Below, in pieces: positions 9,761 through 17,817 of a stretch of DNA of 64,000 nucleotides (position 1 is its first letter; each line of letters opens with the position of its first letter). Under the pieces are notes generated by a model. The model worked only from the letters and a program-made list of their open reading frames with translations, was not told the origin of the DNA and ran no database searches. The DNA is from an uncultured Collinsella sp. (GTDB lineage: Bacteria > Actinomycetota > Coriobacteriia > Coriobacteriales > Coriobacteriaceae): NCBI GenBank assembly GCA_958451615.1, contig CAUDQR010000001.1:142308-206307 (forward strand), written 5' to 3'. The translations under genes were made by a program, and so were the position numbers.

Positions 9761-10486
9761 TTAGCCGAGGCAAGTCCAGTTGACAGGGGTCGAGCCGTGC
9801 TGTTCGAGTAACCGATTGGCAGCGGAGAAGGGATGCGACCCCATAAAAGCGGCAAGTTCTGCCGTGGCACGGTTGGCCGAAAGCGGCGAGGGGTGCGTAG
9901 AGGCCAGGCAGAACTTGCCGGTTGCCTTGCCCGCGCCGGTCGCGGCGAGCTTGCCCTCGACCATCTGCTGGGCAAAGCGGCCCCATGCCAAAAAGACGAC
10001 CGGCTGGGGCAGCTGGCAGCAACGTTCGATAACGTAGTCGGTGAGCGTGCTCCAGCCCAGCTTGGCGTGTGAGTTCGCGGCATGCTCGCGCACGGTGAGC
10101 GTCGTGTTGAGAAGCAGGACGCCCTGTTGTGCCCAGGGGGTGAGATCTCCCGTGGCGGGAATGGGGCAGCCCAGATCGGCGTTGAGTTCCTTATAGATAT
10201 TGCGTAGGCTCGGAGGCAACTTGGTTTGCGTCGCAGGCACCGAGAACGACAGCCCCATGGCCTGGTTGGGCCCGTGATAGGGGTCTTGGCCCAGGATGAC
10301 GGCCTTGACCTGGTCGGCCGGCGTGTAGGCGAGGGCATTGAGGATGTCGTCTTGTGCCGGGTAGATGGTCTGCTCGGCACGCAGAAGGGCGATGCGCTCG
10401 AGTAGCTGGTTCGTAGTGTCACGTACCGGCTGCGGCGCATCGCCCAACCAAGTTGCTATGTTGCGGTCGCGGGTTGCGGTGTCCAT
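9761..10486 (-). CDS. ung: Uracil-DNA glycosylase (family 1)
   Basis: 241 residues with the Ung signatures: GQDPYHG (about 66-72, catalytic Asp), the uracil-pocket Phe in GLSFSVP, LLNTTLTVR and the C-terminal HPSPLS (about 200-205) loop with the catalytic His. It removes uracil from DNA to start base-excision repair. SD AAAGGAG precedes the ATG by 4 nt. It lies downstream of, and on the same strand as, a DMT transporter, separated by 88 bp with a hairpin and a TACAAT-type -10, so it probably has its own promoter. Confidence 0.95.
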   Translation of the reverse strand: MDTATRDRNIATWLGDAPQPVRDTTNQLLERIALLRAEQTIYPAQDDILNALAYTPADQVKAVILGQDPYHGPNQAMGLSFSVPATQTKLPPSLRNIYKELNADLGCPIPATGDLTPWAQQGVLLLNTTLTVREHAANSHAKLGWSTLTDYVIERCCQLPQPVVFLAWGRFAQQMVEGKLAATGAGKATGKFCLASTHPSPLSANRATAELAAFMGSHPFSAANRLLEQHGSTPVNWTCLG

Positions 10487-10525
10487 GGGGCTCCTTTATG
10501 GCAGATGCTCTGTTGGTATCTATTG

Positions 10526-10548
10526 TAAAGGCGCACCGGTTGCCTTTA
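10526..10548 (-). terminator. Hairpin between the DMT transporter gene and ung
   Basis: TAAAGGC (10526-10532) pairs with GCCTTTA (10542-10548). On the minus strand it follows the stop of the transporter gene by about 27 bp. The T tract is short, so termination may be partial. Confidence 0.45.
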
Positions 10549-10574
10549 TGCCACGGCTGTATGAAGAGCGGAGT

Positions 10575-11477
10575 CTACGAGACGTGCTCGGGCGCTCCTG
10601 CCATATGAGCGTGTCCATGTGCGCGAAGGCGCGGAAGCTCGACAGTTGCCGCCATGACGCCGGTGAGGATGAGGGCAGCGCCAAGGAAGGCGATGGGGCT
10701 CAGGACCTCGCCGACCAGGAAAAACGAGAAGACGGCGGAGCAGACCGGCTCGAGCGAGAAGGCGAAGCCAGTGGTTTCGGCAGGTACGTGGGGCTGCACG
10801 AGCGTCTGGGTGATAAAGCCGTAGGCAGAGCAGATGAGTGCGAGCGCAACGATAACGACGATCTCGCTCGGCGTGCTGGGAAGCGTGAGGCCGCCAAAGG
10901 TAAATGCGGCGATACCCGAGAACAAGCCGCCGAAGCCCAGCTGCCAAACGCCCAGAGCCAGTGGATCGACTTCTTCGACAAAGCGCTTGGCGATGATAAT
11001 GTGGCCGGCATAGATAAAGGCCGAGAGCAGCATGATGATCGCGCCGGGATTCAGGCTGGTAAAGTCGGCGCCCGAGAGCAGCAACATGCCGCAGGTGACG
11101 ATGGCTGTGCCGATGAGCACCTTGCGCTCGGGGCCGCGACGCAGCAGGGCCGCGTTGGCAAACGGCACGATCACGACCGTCAGGCTCTGCAAAAAGCCGG
11201 CGGTGGAGGCGGAGGTGAGGCTGGAGCCCAGGCACATGCAGGTGATCTCGGTTGCCATGATGGCGCCGATGATGGCGGCGCGGACCATCAGGTCACGGTT
11301 GATGCGCACCGCGTGCTTGTGGAAGAGCAGCAGGCAGGCCGCAAAGGCGATGATGCAGCGCAGCGCGACGATGCTCGTGGCGTTCATGCTGTCCATGCCG
11401 ATCTTCATGAGGGGGTACGAAAAGCCCCATGCGACGGGAACGGAAAATGAGAGCGCGATTGCTTTTTTGCGATCCAT
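10575..11477 (-). CDS. DMT superfamily (EamA) transporter
   Basis: 300 residues with ten transmembrane helices arranged as two EamA repeats (about 5-140 and 150-285), including the typical N-terminal WGFSYPLMK and the start of the second repeat around GFGGLFSGIAA. Such proteins export amino acids or metabolites; the substrate cannot be predicted. SD AAAGGAG is 4 nt before the ATG. It is divergent from a LysR gene with a shared 158-bp regulatory region, so it is probably the main target of that regulator. Confidence 0.85.
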   Translation of the reverse strand: MDRKKAIALSFSVPVAWGFSYPLMKIGMDSMNATSIVALRCIIAFAACLLLFHKHAVRINRDLMVRAAIIGAIMATEITCMCLGSSLTSASTAGFLQSLTVVIVPFANAALLRRGPERKVLIGTAIVTCGMLLLSGADFTSLNPGAIIMLLSAFIYAGHIIIAKRFVEEVDPLALGVWQLGFGGLFSGIAAFTFGGLTLPSTPSEIVVIVALALICSAYGFITQTLVQPHVPAETTGFAFSLEPVCSAVFSFFLVGEVLSPIAFLGAALILTGVMAATVELPRLRAHGHAHMAGAPEHVS

Positions 11478-11557
11478 GGGACTCCTTTTGTTACAGAACG
11501 GTTGCGCAAAAAGGATTCTGCTCCCAGATATGGATGTAGTAAAGCGAATGTATCTTC

Positions 11558-11576
11558 AGTATGATTAAGAAATACT
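11558..11576. promoter_or_regulatory. LysR-type (T-N11-A) binding site
   Basis: AGTAT-N9-ATACT inverted repeat (11558-11576) containing T-N11-A, the LTTR box core. It is centred in the divergent region between the DMT transporter and the LysR gene, where such regulators usually bind to control both. Confidence 0.6.
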
Positions 11577-11635
11577 AATGTTGGAAGAAAAAACCCTGGC
11601 AAAACGTTTTACGGCTACATCGAAGTGGAGACACG

Positions 11636-12502
11636 ATGGCATCGCGGTATCAGATTGTATGTATGGTGGTCGATTGCGGCAGCCTGAAACGTGCCGCCGA
11701 CGCGCTGGGCTATACGCAAAGCGCGGTGAGCCAGGCCGTCAAGGCGCTCGAGCGCGAGCTGGGCACCACGATTATCGAGCGCGGCAAGCAGGGCGTCTCG
11801 CTTACGCGCGACGGCAAACAGTATCTGCCGTATCTGCGCCAGATCGTAACGGCCGAGGCCGAGCTCGAGGGCAAGCGTCAGGAGTTGCTGGGGCTTTCAT
11901 CGACCGACATTCGCATTGCGACGTTTACCAACGTAAGCCGTACCGTGCTGCCGCGCGTGATCCGCGACTTTGGGGGTCTGCATCCGGGCGTGCGCTTTAC
12001 CCTCAAGCAGGGCGATTACACGCGCAACGCCCAATGGGTGCACGATGGCGTGGTTGACTTTTGCTTTACGGCGCGTGGATTTACCACGGGGCTTCAGAAG
12101 CGCGTGGCCTATCATGACGAGCTGGTGGCGCTGTTGCCAGCCGCCCATCCGCTGGCGGCAAAGGAAAAGGTGACGCTCGCCGACCTCGCGTCCGAACCGT
12201 TTGTGCTGCTGGATGAGGGCGAGCAGAGCCTGGTGCTCGATGCATTTGCGGCGCACGGGCTGTCCCCGCACGTGACAAGTGAGGTTACCGACGACTACAC
12301 CATTATGGCGATGGTGGAGGAGGGCCTCGGCGTGAGCATGCTCTACCGGCGTACGGTCGAGGGCATGCAGGCTGATATTTGCGTGCGTCCCATCGTGCAC
12401 GCTCCCTCACGCGACGTCGTGGCAGCCTGGCGCAGCTGGGATACCATGCCGATCGCCACGAGGCGCTTTATCGACTACATGAGCTCACATATCGTGAGCT
12501 AG
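11636..12502 (+). CDS. LysR-family transcriptional regulator
   Basis: 288 residues: N-terminal winged HTH (about 5-62; GSLKRAADALGYTQSAVSQAVKALERELG) and a C-terminal periplasmic-binding-like effector domain (about 88-285). SD GGAG lies 5 nt before the ATG. It is divergent from a DMT transporter, an arrangement repeated at 50.6-52.5 kb with paralogous partners. The effector is unknown; control of the transporter is the natural inference. Confidence 0.9.
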   Translation: MASRYQIVCMVVDCGSLKRAADALGYTQSAVSQAVKALERELGTTIIERGKQGVSLTRDGKQYLPYLRQIVTAEAELEGKRQELLGLSSTDIRIATFTNVSRTVLPRVIRDFGGLHPGVRFTLKQGDYTRNAQWVHDGVVDFCFTARGFTTGLQKRVAYHDELVALLPAAHPLAAKEKVTLADLASEPFVLLDEGEQSLVLDAFAAHGLSPHVTSEVTDDYTIMAMVEEGLGVSMLYRRTVEGMQADICVRPIVHAPSRDVVAAWRSWDTMPIATRRFIDYMSSHIVS

Positions 12503-12531
12503 TTGCCGATGCGCCACCTTGTTGGATGTGT

Positions 12532-13914
12532 CTAGCGCGCCCCAGTCTTAGCTTGCGCCAGACGATAGGTGCGTGCCGGATGGCAGAGCAATACCGCCAC
12601 GACCATAAAGAACGCTGTGGTGCCCAGGCTGATGGGGTAGACCATCATGATGTTCGCAAAGGTGCGGAAGTGCGGGAACACGCAGAACACCCAATAGAAG
12701 CGGATGCCGCAGACGCAAATCATGGTGATGAGGGCGGGCATGAGCGAGATGCCAAAGCCGCGCAGATAACCGGACATGTTTTCGTAGAACATGCTAAAGG
12801 CGTACGCCGGGAAGATCGAGCACACGCGGATATAGCCGATCGAGACGATGTTGGGGTCGCTGTTGAACAACACCAGGATCTCGCGCCCCAGACCGACGAT
12901 GACGATAATCGTGGTGAGTGCAACGATGCCGCCTTCGACCAGGCAGACCTTGAGCGTTTTGGTGCAGCGGTCGATCTGGCGGGCACCGTGGTTTTGTCCC
13001 ACAAAGGTGGTGCAAGCCTGGCTAAAGCTGTTGAGCAGGTTGTAGCACACGTACTCCAGGCTCATGGCAGCGCTGGATGCCGCCATGACCTCGGTGCCCA
13101 GGCTGTTGATGGCGGACTGGATGATGATGTTGGCGACGGCAAAGACAGCGCTTTGGATGCCGGCGGGCAGCCCGATCTTGACGATGCGCTTGAGGGCGAT
13201 GGGGTCTAAGCCTAAGTCGCGTGGGGTGACGCGGACGACGGAGTCGGTCTTGAGCAGGTGGACAAAGAGTGTGGCGGCGCTGACGGTGTAGGCGATGGCG
13301 GTGGCGATGGCGACACCCGCGACGCCCCAGTGGAGTACGGGGACAAAGATGAGGTCCAGGCCAATGTTGAGGACGGTGGACACGGCAAGCGCCTGCAGCG
13401 GCATGCGGGTGATGCCGACGGAGCGGAAGATCGCGGCCTCAAAGTTGTAGAGCAAGATCGAGGGCATGCTGAGCAAAAAGACGCGCAGGTAGAGCGAAGC
13501 GAGCGGCATGGTCTCGGCAGGCACGTTGAGCGCAGCGAGCATGGGCTCGGCAAAGATCTCGCCCAGTGCGATGACGGCAAAGCCCACGAGTGCCATTAAA
13601 ATCGAGGTATGGACGGCGCGTTTGACCATGTTCTGATCGTTGCGGCCGATAGCGTTGGCGATGACCACGTTGGAGCCAAGCGACATGCCAATAAAAAGGT
13701 TGAGCATAAGACTGGTAAGCGGAACATTGGAGCCGACCGCCGCCATGGCGAGGGTTCCCTGGTCGCCCGAGAAGTTACCGATGATGACCGTGGCGATGAG
13801 GTTCGACAGCTGCTCCAAGATGCTCGTGGCGGCCACGGGGAAGGCGAACAGGGGAATATTGCGCCATAGCGAGCCGGTGGTCATGTCAATGTGCTTAGAT
13901 GCGGTGTCTGCCAT
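12532..13914 (-). CDS. MATE-family efflux transporter
   Basis: 460 residues with about twelve transmembrane helices in two MatE halves (about 15-185 and 245-415). Motifs typical of the family include the N-terminal MTTGSLWRNIPLFAFPVA and the conserved second-half VGQNHGARQIDR. MATE proteins export cationic drugs or metabolites using Na+ or H+ gradients. It is convergent with the LysR gene (29-bp gap). The start at 13914 has a modest GAGAG SD. Confidence 0.9.
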   Translation of the reverse strand: MADTASKHIDMTTGSLWRNIPLFAFPVAATSILEQLSNLIATVIIGNFSGDQGTLAMAAVGSNVPLTSLMLNLFIGMSLGSNVVIANAIGRNDQNMVKRAVHTSILMALVGFAVIALGEIFAEPMLAALNVPAETMPLASLYLRVFLLSMPSILLYNFEAAIFRSVGITRMPLQALAVSTVLNIGLDLIFVPVLHWGVAGVAIATAIAYTVSAATLFVHLLKTDSVVRVTPRDLGLDPIALKRIVKIGLPAGIQSAVFAVANIIIQSAINSLGTEVMAASSAAMSLEYVCYNLLNSFSQACTTFVGQNHGARQIDRCTKTLKVCLVEGGIVALTTIIVIVGLGREILVLFNSDPNIVSIGYIRVCSIFPAYAFSMFYENMSGYLRGFGISLMPALITMICVCGIRFYWVFCVFPHFRTFANIMMVYPISLGTTAFFMVVAVLLCHPARTYRLAQAKTGAR

Positions 13915-13976
13915 ACGCTCTCAATCTCTAATATGCTCTTTCGTGCTTATTTGCGCAGACGATGATACTCCTAATC

Positions 13977-14050
13977 GACTAGTCGGCACTTAGGGACATT
14001 CCTTTTCTGCCGGCAGCTGGGGGACACTCCTTGTCTCTTCTATGACTAGA
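13977..14050. repeat. Intergenic dispersed-repeat-like block (family C relative)
   Basis: The block runs from CGACTAGTCGG to CTATGACTAGA and contains GGGACATTCCTTTTC and GGGGGACACTCCTTGTC in direct order. The GACTAGTCG core is shared with the loop of the 1690-1745 repeat. I read it as a decayed or composite member of the same dispersed-repeat population. It fills most of the gap between the MATE gene and rlmA. Confidence 0.5.
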
Positions 14051-14105
14051 TGGGGAAGGCGTGCGACAATGGTGGGCGTTGTGTTGTTCGCGCTAAGGAG
14101 TTGCC

Positions 14106-14918
14106 ATGTTGTTGTGTCCCGTTTGCCATGAGCCGTTGGTGGACGATGAGCGCGGTGCTGTGTGCGCGGGCGGACACCGGTTTGATCGTGCGCGCGAGGG
14201 CTATCTGTATCTACTGCGCTCGTCCAAGAGCGGCGACTCCATGGGCGATCCCAAGTCGCAGGCGCGTAGTCGTCGCGACTTTCTGAACCGCGGTTACTAT
14301 GCGCCGTTGCGCGATGCGATGGTCGAGCTGGTGCGCAAGCAGGTGTCTGGGCGCGCGGCGTCTGCAGGCGTCCCCATGACCTTGCTCGATATTTGCTGCG
14401 GCGAGGGCTACTACACTAGCGCCATGGGTGCGGTGCCGGACGTGGATGCTTACGGTTTCGACCTGGGCAAGGAGATGGTGCGCCTGGCCGCCAAGCGCGG
14501 CGATGCGACCTACTTTGTGGCCAATATGAAGGACATCCCCGTGGCCGATGGCGCCTTCGATATGGTGACCGAGCTCTTCGCCCCCTTTAACGAGCGCGAG
14601 TTTGCCCGCGTGCTGGCGCCCGAGGGCTCGCTCTACACCGTGGTGCCGGGTGCCCGTCATCTGTTTGGGCTCAAGGAGGTGCTCTACGACACGCCGTACC
14701 TTAACGACGAGAAGCTGCCGAAGACGACCGAGCTCGAGTTGGTGGGAACGCAGCGGGTGTCTGCGAACATTACGCTCCAGACCCAGGCTGACATCGAGGC
14801 GGTGTTCCAGATGACGCCGTACTACTACCGTACGCGCCCCGCCGACAAAGAGCGCCTGGCAAACCTGGACACCCTTCAAACCGATATCGACTTCATCATC
14901 GCCGAGTACCGCCACTAA
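14106..14918 (+). CDS. rlmA: 23S rRNA (guanine-N1)-methyltransferase RlmA family
   Basis: 270 residues. The N-terminal zinc module CPVCHEPL...CAGGHRFD (about 4-28) and the adjoining GYLYLLRSSKSGD block match E. coli RrmA, followed by a Rossmann SAM-binding domain with LLDICCGEGYYT (about 95-106) and the PYYYRTRP motif near the C-terminus. RlmA enzymes methylate G745 (type I) or G748 (type II, linked to macrolide response) in 23S rRNA hairpin 35; which type this is cannot be told by eye. SD AAGGAG precedes the ATG. Confidence 0.92.
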   Translation: MLLCPVCHEPLVDDERGAVCAGGHRFDRAREGYLYLLRSSKSGDSMGDPKSQARSRRDFLNRGYYAPLRDAMVELVRKQVSGRAASAGVPMTLLDICCGEGYYTSAMGAVPDVDAYGFDLGKEMVRLAAKRGDATYFVANMKDIPVADGAFDMVTELFAPFNEREFARVLAPEGSLYTVVPGARHLFGLKEVLYDTPYLNDEKLPKTTELELVGTQRVSANITLQTQADIEAVFQMTPYYYRTRPADKERLANLDTLQTDIDFIIAEYRH

Positions 14919-14919
14919 T

Positions 14920-14966
14920 CTACCAAAAAGGGACAGGTTTATTTTGGCAGGTTTTATCTGGGCAAA
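14920..14966. repeat. Dispersed repeat family B, copy 1
   Basis: A 47-bp element starting CTACCAAAAAGGGACAGG and ending ATCTGGGCAAA, immediately after the rlmA stop codon. A copy with only two mismatches sits at 63877-63923, and a palindromic relative is at 35544-35577. Confidence 0.85.
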
Positions 14967-14969
14967 TGC

Positions 14970-15007
14970 AAAGGGCCGACCGCGGAGATGTGCGATCGGC
15001 CCTTTTT
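14970..15007 (+). terminator. Terminator between rlmA and the convergent membrane-protein gene
   Basis: AAAGGGCCGA (14970-14979) pairs with TCGGCCCTTT (14996-15005) with further pairing toward the loop, followed by TT. The A-rich left arm makes it usable on both strands. Confidence 0.8.
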
Positions 15008-15043
15008 AGTTGCTTGGCTGCAGAGGCTATGAGAAGCGAGCGC

Positions 15044-15445
15044 TTACAGGCGGTCCTTGTTCTCGGCCTTGACGGCGTGCGCCTGCTGAACAAAGAACAG
15101 GTCGTACACCACGATGACAAAGGCGCCAAAGTTGATGGCGTCGCCGCCAAACGCGGGAAGCGTGAGCACCGCCTGGGCAAGCGTGGCGACTGCAGCAACG
15201 ATACCGAGCTTAAACGCGCCGTCAACCTGCGAAGGCTTGTTGGCACCCTTGATGCCCGCAACGCCCGCGGCAAGATCGATGAGGCCCTTGGCGATAATCA
15301 CGGCCGCGGCGAGCATGGCGTTCGATCCGTAGGTGGACTCGAACTTGCCGGTCGCGATGCCGGCGATTCCTATGACGAGACTGGCGATGCCCAGAACAAA
15401 ATAAATCAGGGCAAGGATTTTGAGTGTCTTGCGAGTGAAGCTCAT
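15044..15445 (-). CDS. Small four-TM membrane protein of unknown function
   Basis: 133 residues with four hydrophobic segments (about 8-30, 45-66, 78-98, 105-122) separated by short loops, and a charged C-terminus. I do not recognise the family. The ATG at 15445 has AAAGGA 7 nt upstream and gives a clean N-terminus, MSFTRKTLKIL; an upstream in-frame ATG lacks an SD. It is convergent with rlmA across a shared terminator and has no operon partner, so no role can be inferred. Confidence 0.75.
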   Translation of the reverse strand: MSFTRKTLKILALIYFVLGIASLVIGIAGIATGKFESTYGSNAMLAAAVIIAKGLIDLAAGVAGIKGANKPSQVDGAFKLGIVAAVATLAQAVLTLPAFGGDAINFGAFVIVVYDLFFVQQAHAVKAENKDRL

Positions 15446-15672
15446 GGCTGGTCCTTTCGATACGAGTACGCCAACCTGGCGCACCCTATGTGCTGCACAT
15501 ATGGTGAAGCACATTGTAGTTCAACGCGGCGATGCATGCGCCTGAAAGCGTCTCTTGCCTGCACGGTTCAACCTTTCAAAAAGGAAAGCTGGACGTAAGT
15601 CAAATCGATGGCAGCGCATGCGCGGCGCTGCGATGATGAGGCCATGGTAAGAGCTGGACCGAAGGAGGAGCC

Positions 15673-15816
15673 ATGATGTACGGAGTCAAGCAAGTGGATG
15701 AGCCGCGGTCGCTGGGAAGGCGCATGAGTGATTCTGTGATCGCTGCCGTGTGCACGGTATTGATGGCGGTGCTTTGCATTGGGATGCTGTGGACCATGTC
15801 GCATGTGGGACAATAA
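15673..15816 (+). CDS. Small single-TM protein (47 residues)
   Basis: ATG ATG start with an excellent SD (AAGGAGGAG, 15662-15670) and 47 codons. A short charged N-terminus (MMYGVKQVDEPRSLGRRMSD) precedes one hydrophobic helix of about 20 residues ending in TMSHVGQ. The next gene, rsmJ, starts 63 bp downstream. The SD quality and coherent amphipathic-to-hydrophobic layout argue it is translated. The function is unknown. Confidence 0.55.
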   Translation: MMYGVKQVDEPRSLGRRMSDSVIAAVCTVLMAVLCIGMLWTMSHVGQ

Positions 15817-15879
15817 CGGACGGTTGGGTGCCGACATGAATGGCGCCCATGTATTCGTTTTGTTTGCTAAGGAGTGTCC

Positions 15880-16584
15880 ATGGGCGTCGTCGATCCCTTT
15901 TCTGTTGCTCGGGCTGCTGGGCTCGAGCTCGTGCGGACGTCCGAGGGCCTTACGCTCACCGACGGCACGATGGAGTTGCGTGCCGATTTTGGCCGCATGC
16001 TTCCACGGCTCAAGCAGGGTCGTCTGCAGCAAGAGCTGTTGGTAAAGGCTGCGCGCACAAAAGGCATCGAACAACCATGGGCGATTGACGCCACGGCAGG
16101 CTTTGGCGAGGATTCGCTGCTGCTGGCGGCAGCGGGCTTTACCGTCGATCTGTATGAGCAGGATTGCGTGATCGCGGCGCTGCTCCAGGATGCCCTGGAT
16201 CGCGCGGCAGATGATTCGGCGCTTGCGGCCGCCGTGGCGCGCATGCACTTACATGCGGGCGAGGACAGCATTGCCGGCCTTCGCCATACGGCTGAGCTGG
16301 TCGAGCGCGATGAGCTCGCGGCTCCCGACGTGGTGTATCTGGACCCCATGTTTCCTGAGCGCACCAAGAGCGCGGCGGTCAAAAAGAAGTTCCAGCTCTT
16401 GCACCATCTGGAACAGCCGTGTGCCGATGAGGAGACGCTGGTTAAAACTGCGCTTGCAGTGCGGCCGCGCAAGGTCGTTATCAAACGGCCGGTGAAGGGC
16501 CCATTGCTTGCCGGCGTTAAGCCGAGCTATCAGCTTGCGGGCAAGGTCGTCCGCTACGATGTTTTGGTGCCGCCGCGCCCGTAG
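15880..16584 (+). CDS. rsmJ: 16S rRNA (guanine-1516-N2)-methyltransferase-like protein
   Basis: 234 residues matching the RsmJ/YhiQ family: IDATAGFGEDSLLLAAAG (about 70-87, SAM motif I), VVYLDPMFPERTKSAAVKK (about 151-169, with DPMFP near the catalytic site) and VVIKRP toward the end. RsmJ methylates G1516 of 16S rRNA. The ATG at 15880 has AAGGAG 5 nt upstream; the in-frame GTG two codons earlier overlaps that SD. The neighbourhood also contains RlmA, but the genes are not co-transcribed. Confidence 0.88.
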   Translation: MGVVDPFSVARAAGLELVRTSEGLTLTDGTMELRADFGRMLPRLKQGRLQQELLVKAARTKGIEQPWAIDATAGFGEDSLLLAAAGFTVDLYEQDCVIAALLQDALDRAADDSALAAAVARMHLHAGEDSIAGLRHTAELVERDELAAPDVVYLDPMFPERTKSAAVKKKFQLLHHLEQPCADEETLVKTALAVRPRKVVIKRPVKGPLLAGVKPSYQLAGKVVRYDVLVPPRP

Positions 16585-16651
16585 CCTGCGCGTGATGGCC
16601 GGCGATGTGTCGGTGCCGTGCCGCTGCGTGAGCGCCGCTCCGTTGCGGAGC

Positions 16652-16948
16652 CTATTTCCAAGGATGCGACGTCAGATGCCACCCGCCGCAGTATTCGCAT
16701 TTGTAGCAGGCCAAACCACGCCGTCCACGGTTTTCGCAGTCGGCCATAACGGCCTCGGCCTCGGCGCGTGTGTCGTAGCGGTTTTTGCGCTCGCACGATT
16801 TGTAGCGCCAAGCCTCATCGCGCTCGGCGTCCAGGGCATCGCGGCGCTCGTCCTCGCGCGCAAACAGGTCGCTCATATCGCCGCCGGTGGCAGCGCCCAA
16901 AAACTCGCTTTTGGCCTTTGACCAGGCGGCTCGCTTTTTGCTTCCCAT
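16652..16948 (-). CDS. Small zinc-ribbon-like protein
   Basis: About 98 residues. The N-terminal part is Lys/Arg and Asp/Glu rich; the C-terminal part has a YDTRAEAEAVMADC helix and a compact CYKCEYCGGWHLTS motif, which looks like a one-knuckle zinc ribbon seen in small actinobacterial and phage proteins. The function is unknown; nucleic-acid binding is a guess. I placed the start at 16948 because AAGGAG precedes that ATG, though with short (3 nt) spacing; an in-frame ATG at 16981 lacks an SD. It is divergent from the GNAT gene. Confidence 0.65.
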   Translation of the reverse strand: MGSKKRAAWSKAKSEFLGAATGGDMSDLFAREDERRDALDAERDEAWRYKSCERKNRYDTRAEAEAVMADCENRGRRGLACYKCEYCGGWHLTSHPWK

Positions 16949-17021
16949 CCGCTCCTTGCCCTTTCCAAACGCTGGTATCATTGCTCAATCAAAGTGATAC
17001 CAATAAACGTGAGGTCGCCGC

Positions 17022-17513
17022 GTGATGATCAGAAAAACCCTCGAGACCGACATTCCCGCCGTCATGGCTATCTATGATGCCGCCCGCGCCTTTATGCGCG
17101 CGCATGGCAACGCCACGCAGTGGCCCGAGGGCACGCCTTCGGCCGAGCAGCTGGCTGCCGATATCGCCGCCGGTGGCAGCTATGTGTGCGAAGTCGACGG
17201 TCGCGTGGTGGCGACGTTTGCCTTTTTGCCGGGCCCGGACGAGTGCTATGACGTCATCGAGGACGGTCAGTGGCGCAGCGACACTCCGTACGCCGTGCTG
17301 CACCGCGTGGCGTCCGACGGCACCGTGCACGGTATCGCGGCCGCGATGTTTGCCTTTGCCAAGGAGCGTGCCGACCATCTGCGTATCGATACGCACGCGG
17401 ACAACCTGCCCATGCAGGGTGCGAGCCTCAAGGCAGGGTTCGAGCGCGCCGGCGTCGTGTATGTGTCCGACGGCACGCCGCGCGTTGCGTTCGACTGGCT
17501 GCGCGAGGCATAA
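17022..17513 (+). CDS. GNAT-family N-acetyltransferase
   Basis: 163 residues with the GNAT layout: an N-terminal IRKTLETDIPAVMAIYDAAR (about 3-22), central beta strands (YVCEVDGRVVATFAF), an acetyl-CoA-binding region degenerate around VASDGTVHGIAAAMFAFAKERA, and a C-terminal NLPMQGASLKAGFERAGVVYV block typical of the fold's last helix and strand. Similar small acetyltransferases act on ribosomal or metabolite amines; the substrate is unknown. The start is GTG at 17022 or ATG at 17025, with GAGG 7-10 nt upstream. Confidence 0.78.
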   Translation: MMIRKTLETDIPAVMAIYDAARAFMRAHGNATQWPEGTPSAEQLAADIAAGGSYVCEVDGRVVATFAFLPGPDECYDVIEDGQWRSDTPYAVLHRVASDGTVHGIAAAMFAFAKERADHLRIDTHADNLPMQGASLKAGFERAGVVYVSDGTPRVAFDWLREA

Positions 17514-17547
17514 GGGCCGAGTCACATACCAGCGTTTCATCGAAATG

Positions 17548-17574
17548 AAAATGGCCCCGCGTGGGGCCATTTTT
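17548..17574 (+). terminator. Terminator after the GNAT gene
   Basis: AAAATGGCCCC and GGGGCCAT form an 8-bp or longer stem around a GCGT-type tetraloop, followed by TTTT (17571-17574). Confidence 0.85.
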
Positions 17575-17817
17575 GGTAAAACGCGTCGTTGTGGGACTCG
17601 CATTGTTACCGTCTCAGATGAGACCGGGCAGACAAAAGGGGAGGTGCCGGCTTTCGTAAGGCGCGAACCTACGAAAATCGCCGCGCGGCAACGCAGGGCG
17701 ATGAGCTTGGTCGGGGGATAGGGCCCGCTTCGCCCGCCGGCCCGTAAATTGTATCATCCAGTGTGGAACGAGGATGCCCGTTGCCGAGTGCGACGGGCTT
17801 GCAATAAGAGGAGAGCC
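17575..17817 (+). promoter_or_regulatory. Leader region of the TetM-like gene
   Basis: No gene is evident here. It holds a TATCAT (17752-17757) usable as a -10 box and a hairpin GCCCGT-N11-ACGGGC (17776-17798) just before the SD AGAGGAG of the GTPase gene. A GC-rich palindromic stretch (GGGCCCGC...GCCGGCCCG) lies around 17720-17745. A long leader with an SD-proximal hairpin is compatible with attenuation, as in ribosomal-protection genes, but no leader peptide is clear. Confidence 0.35.
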
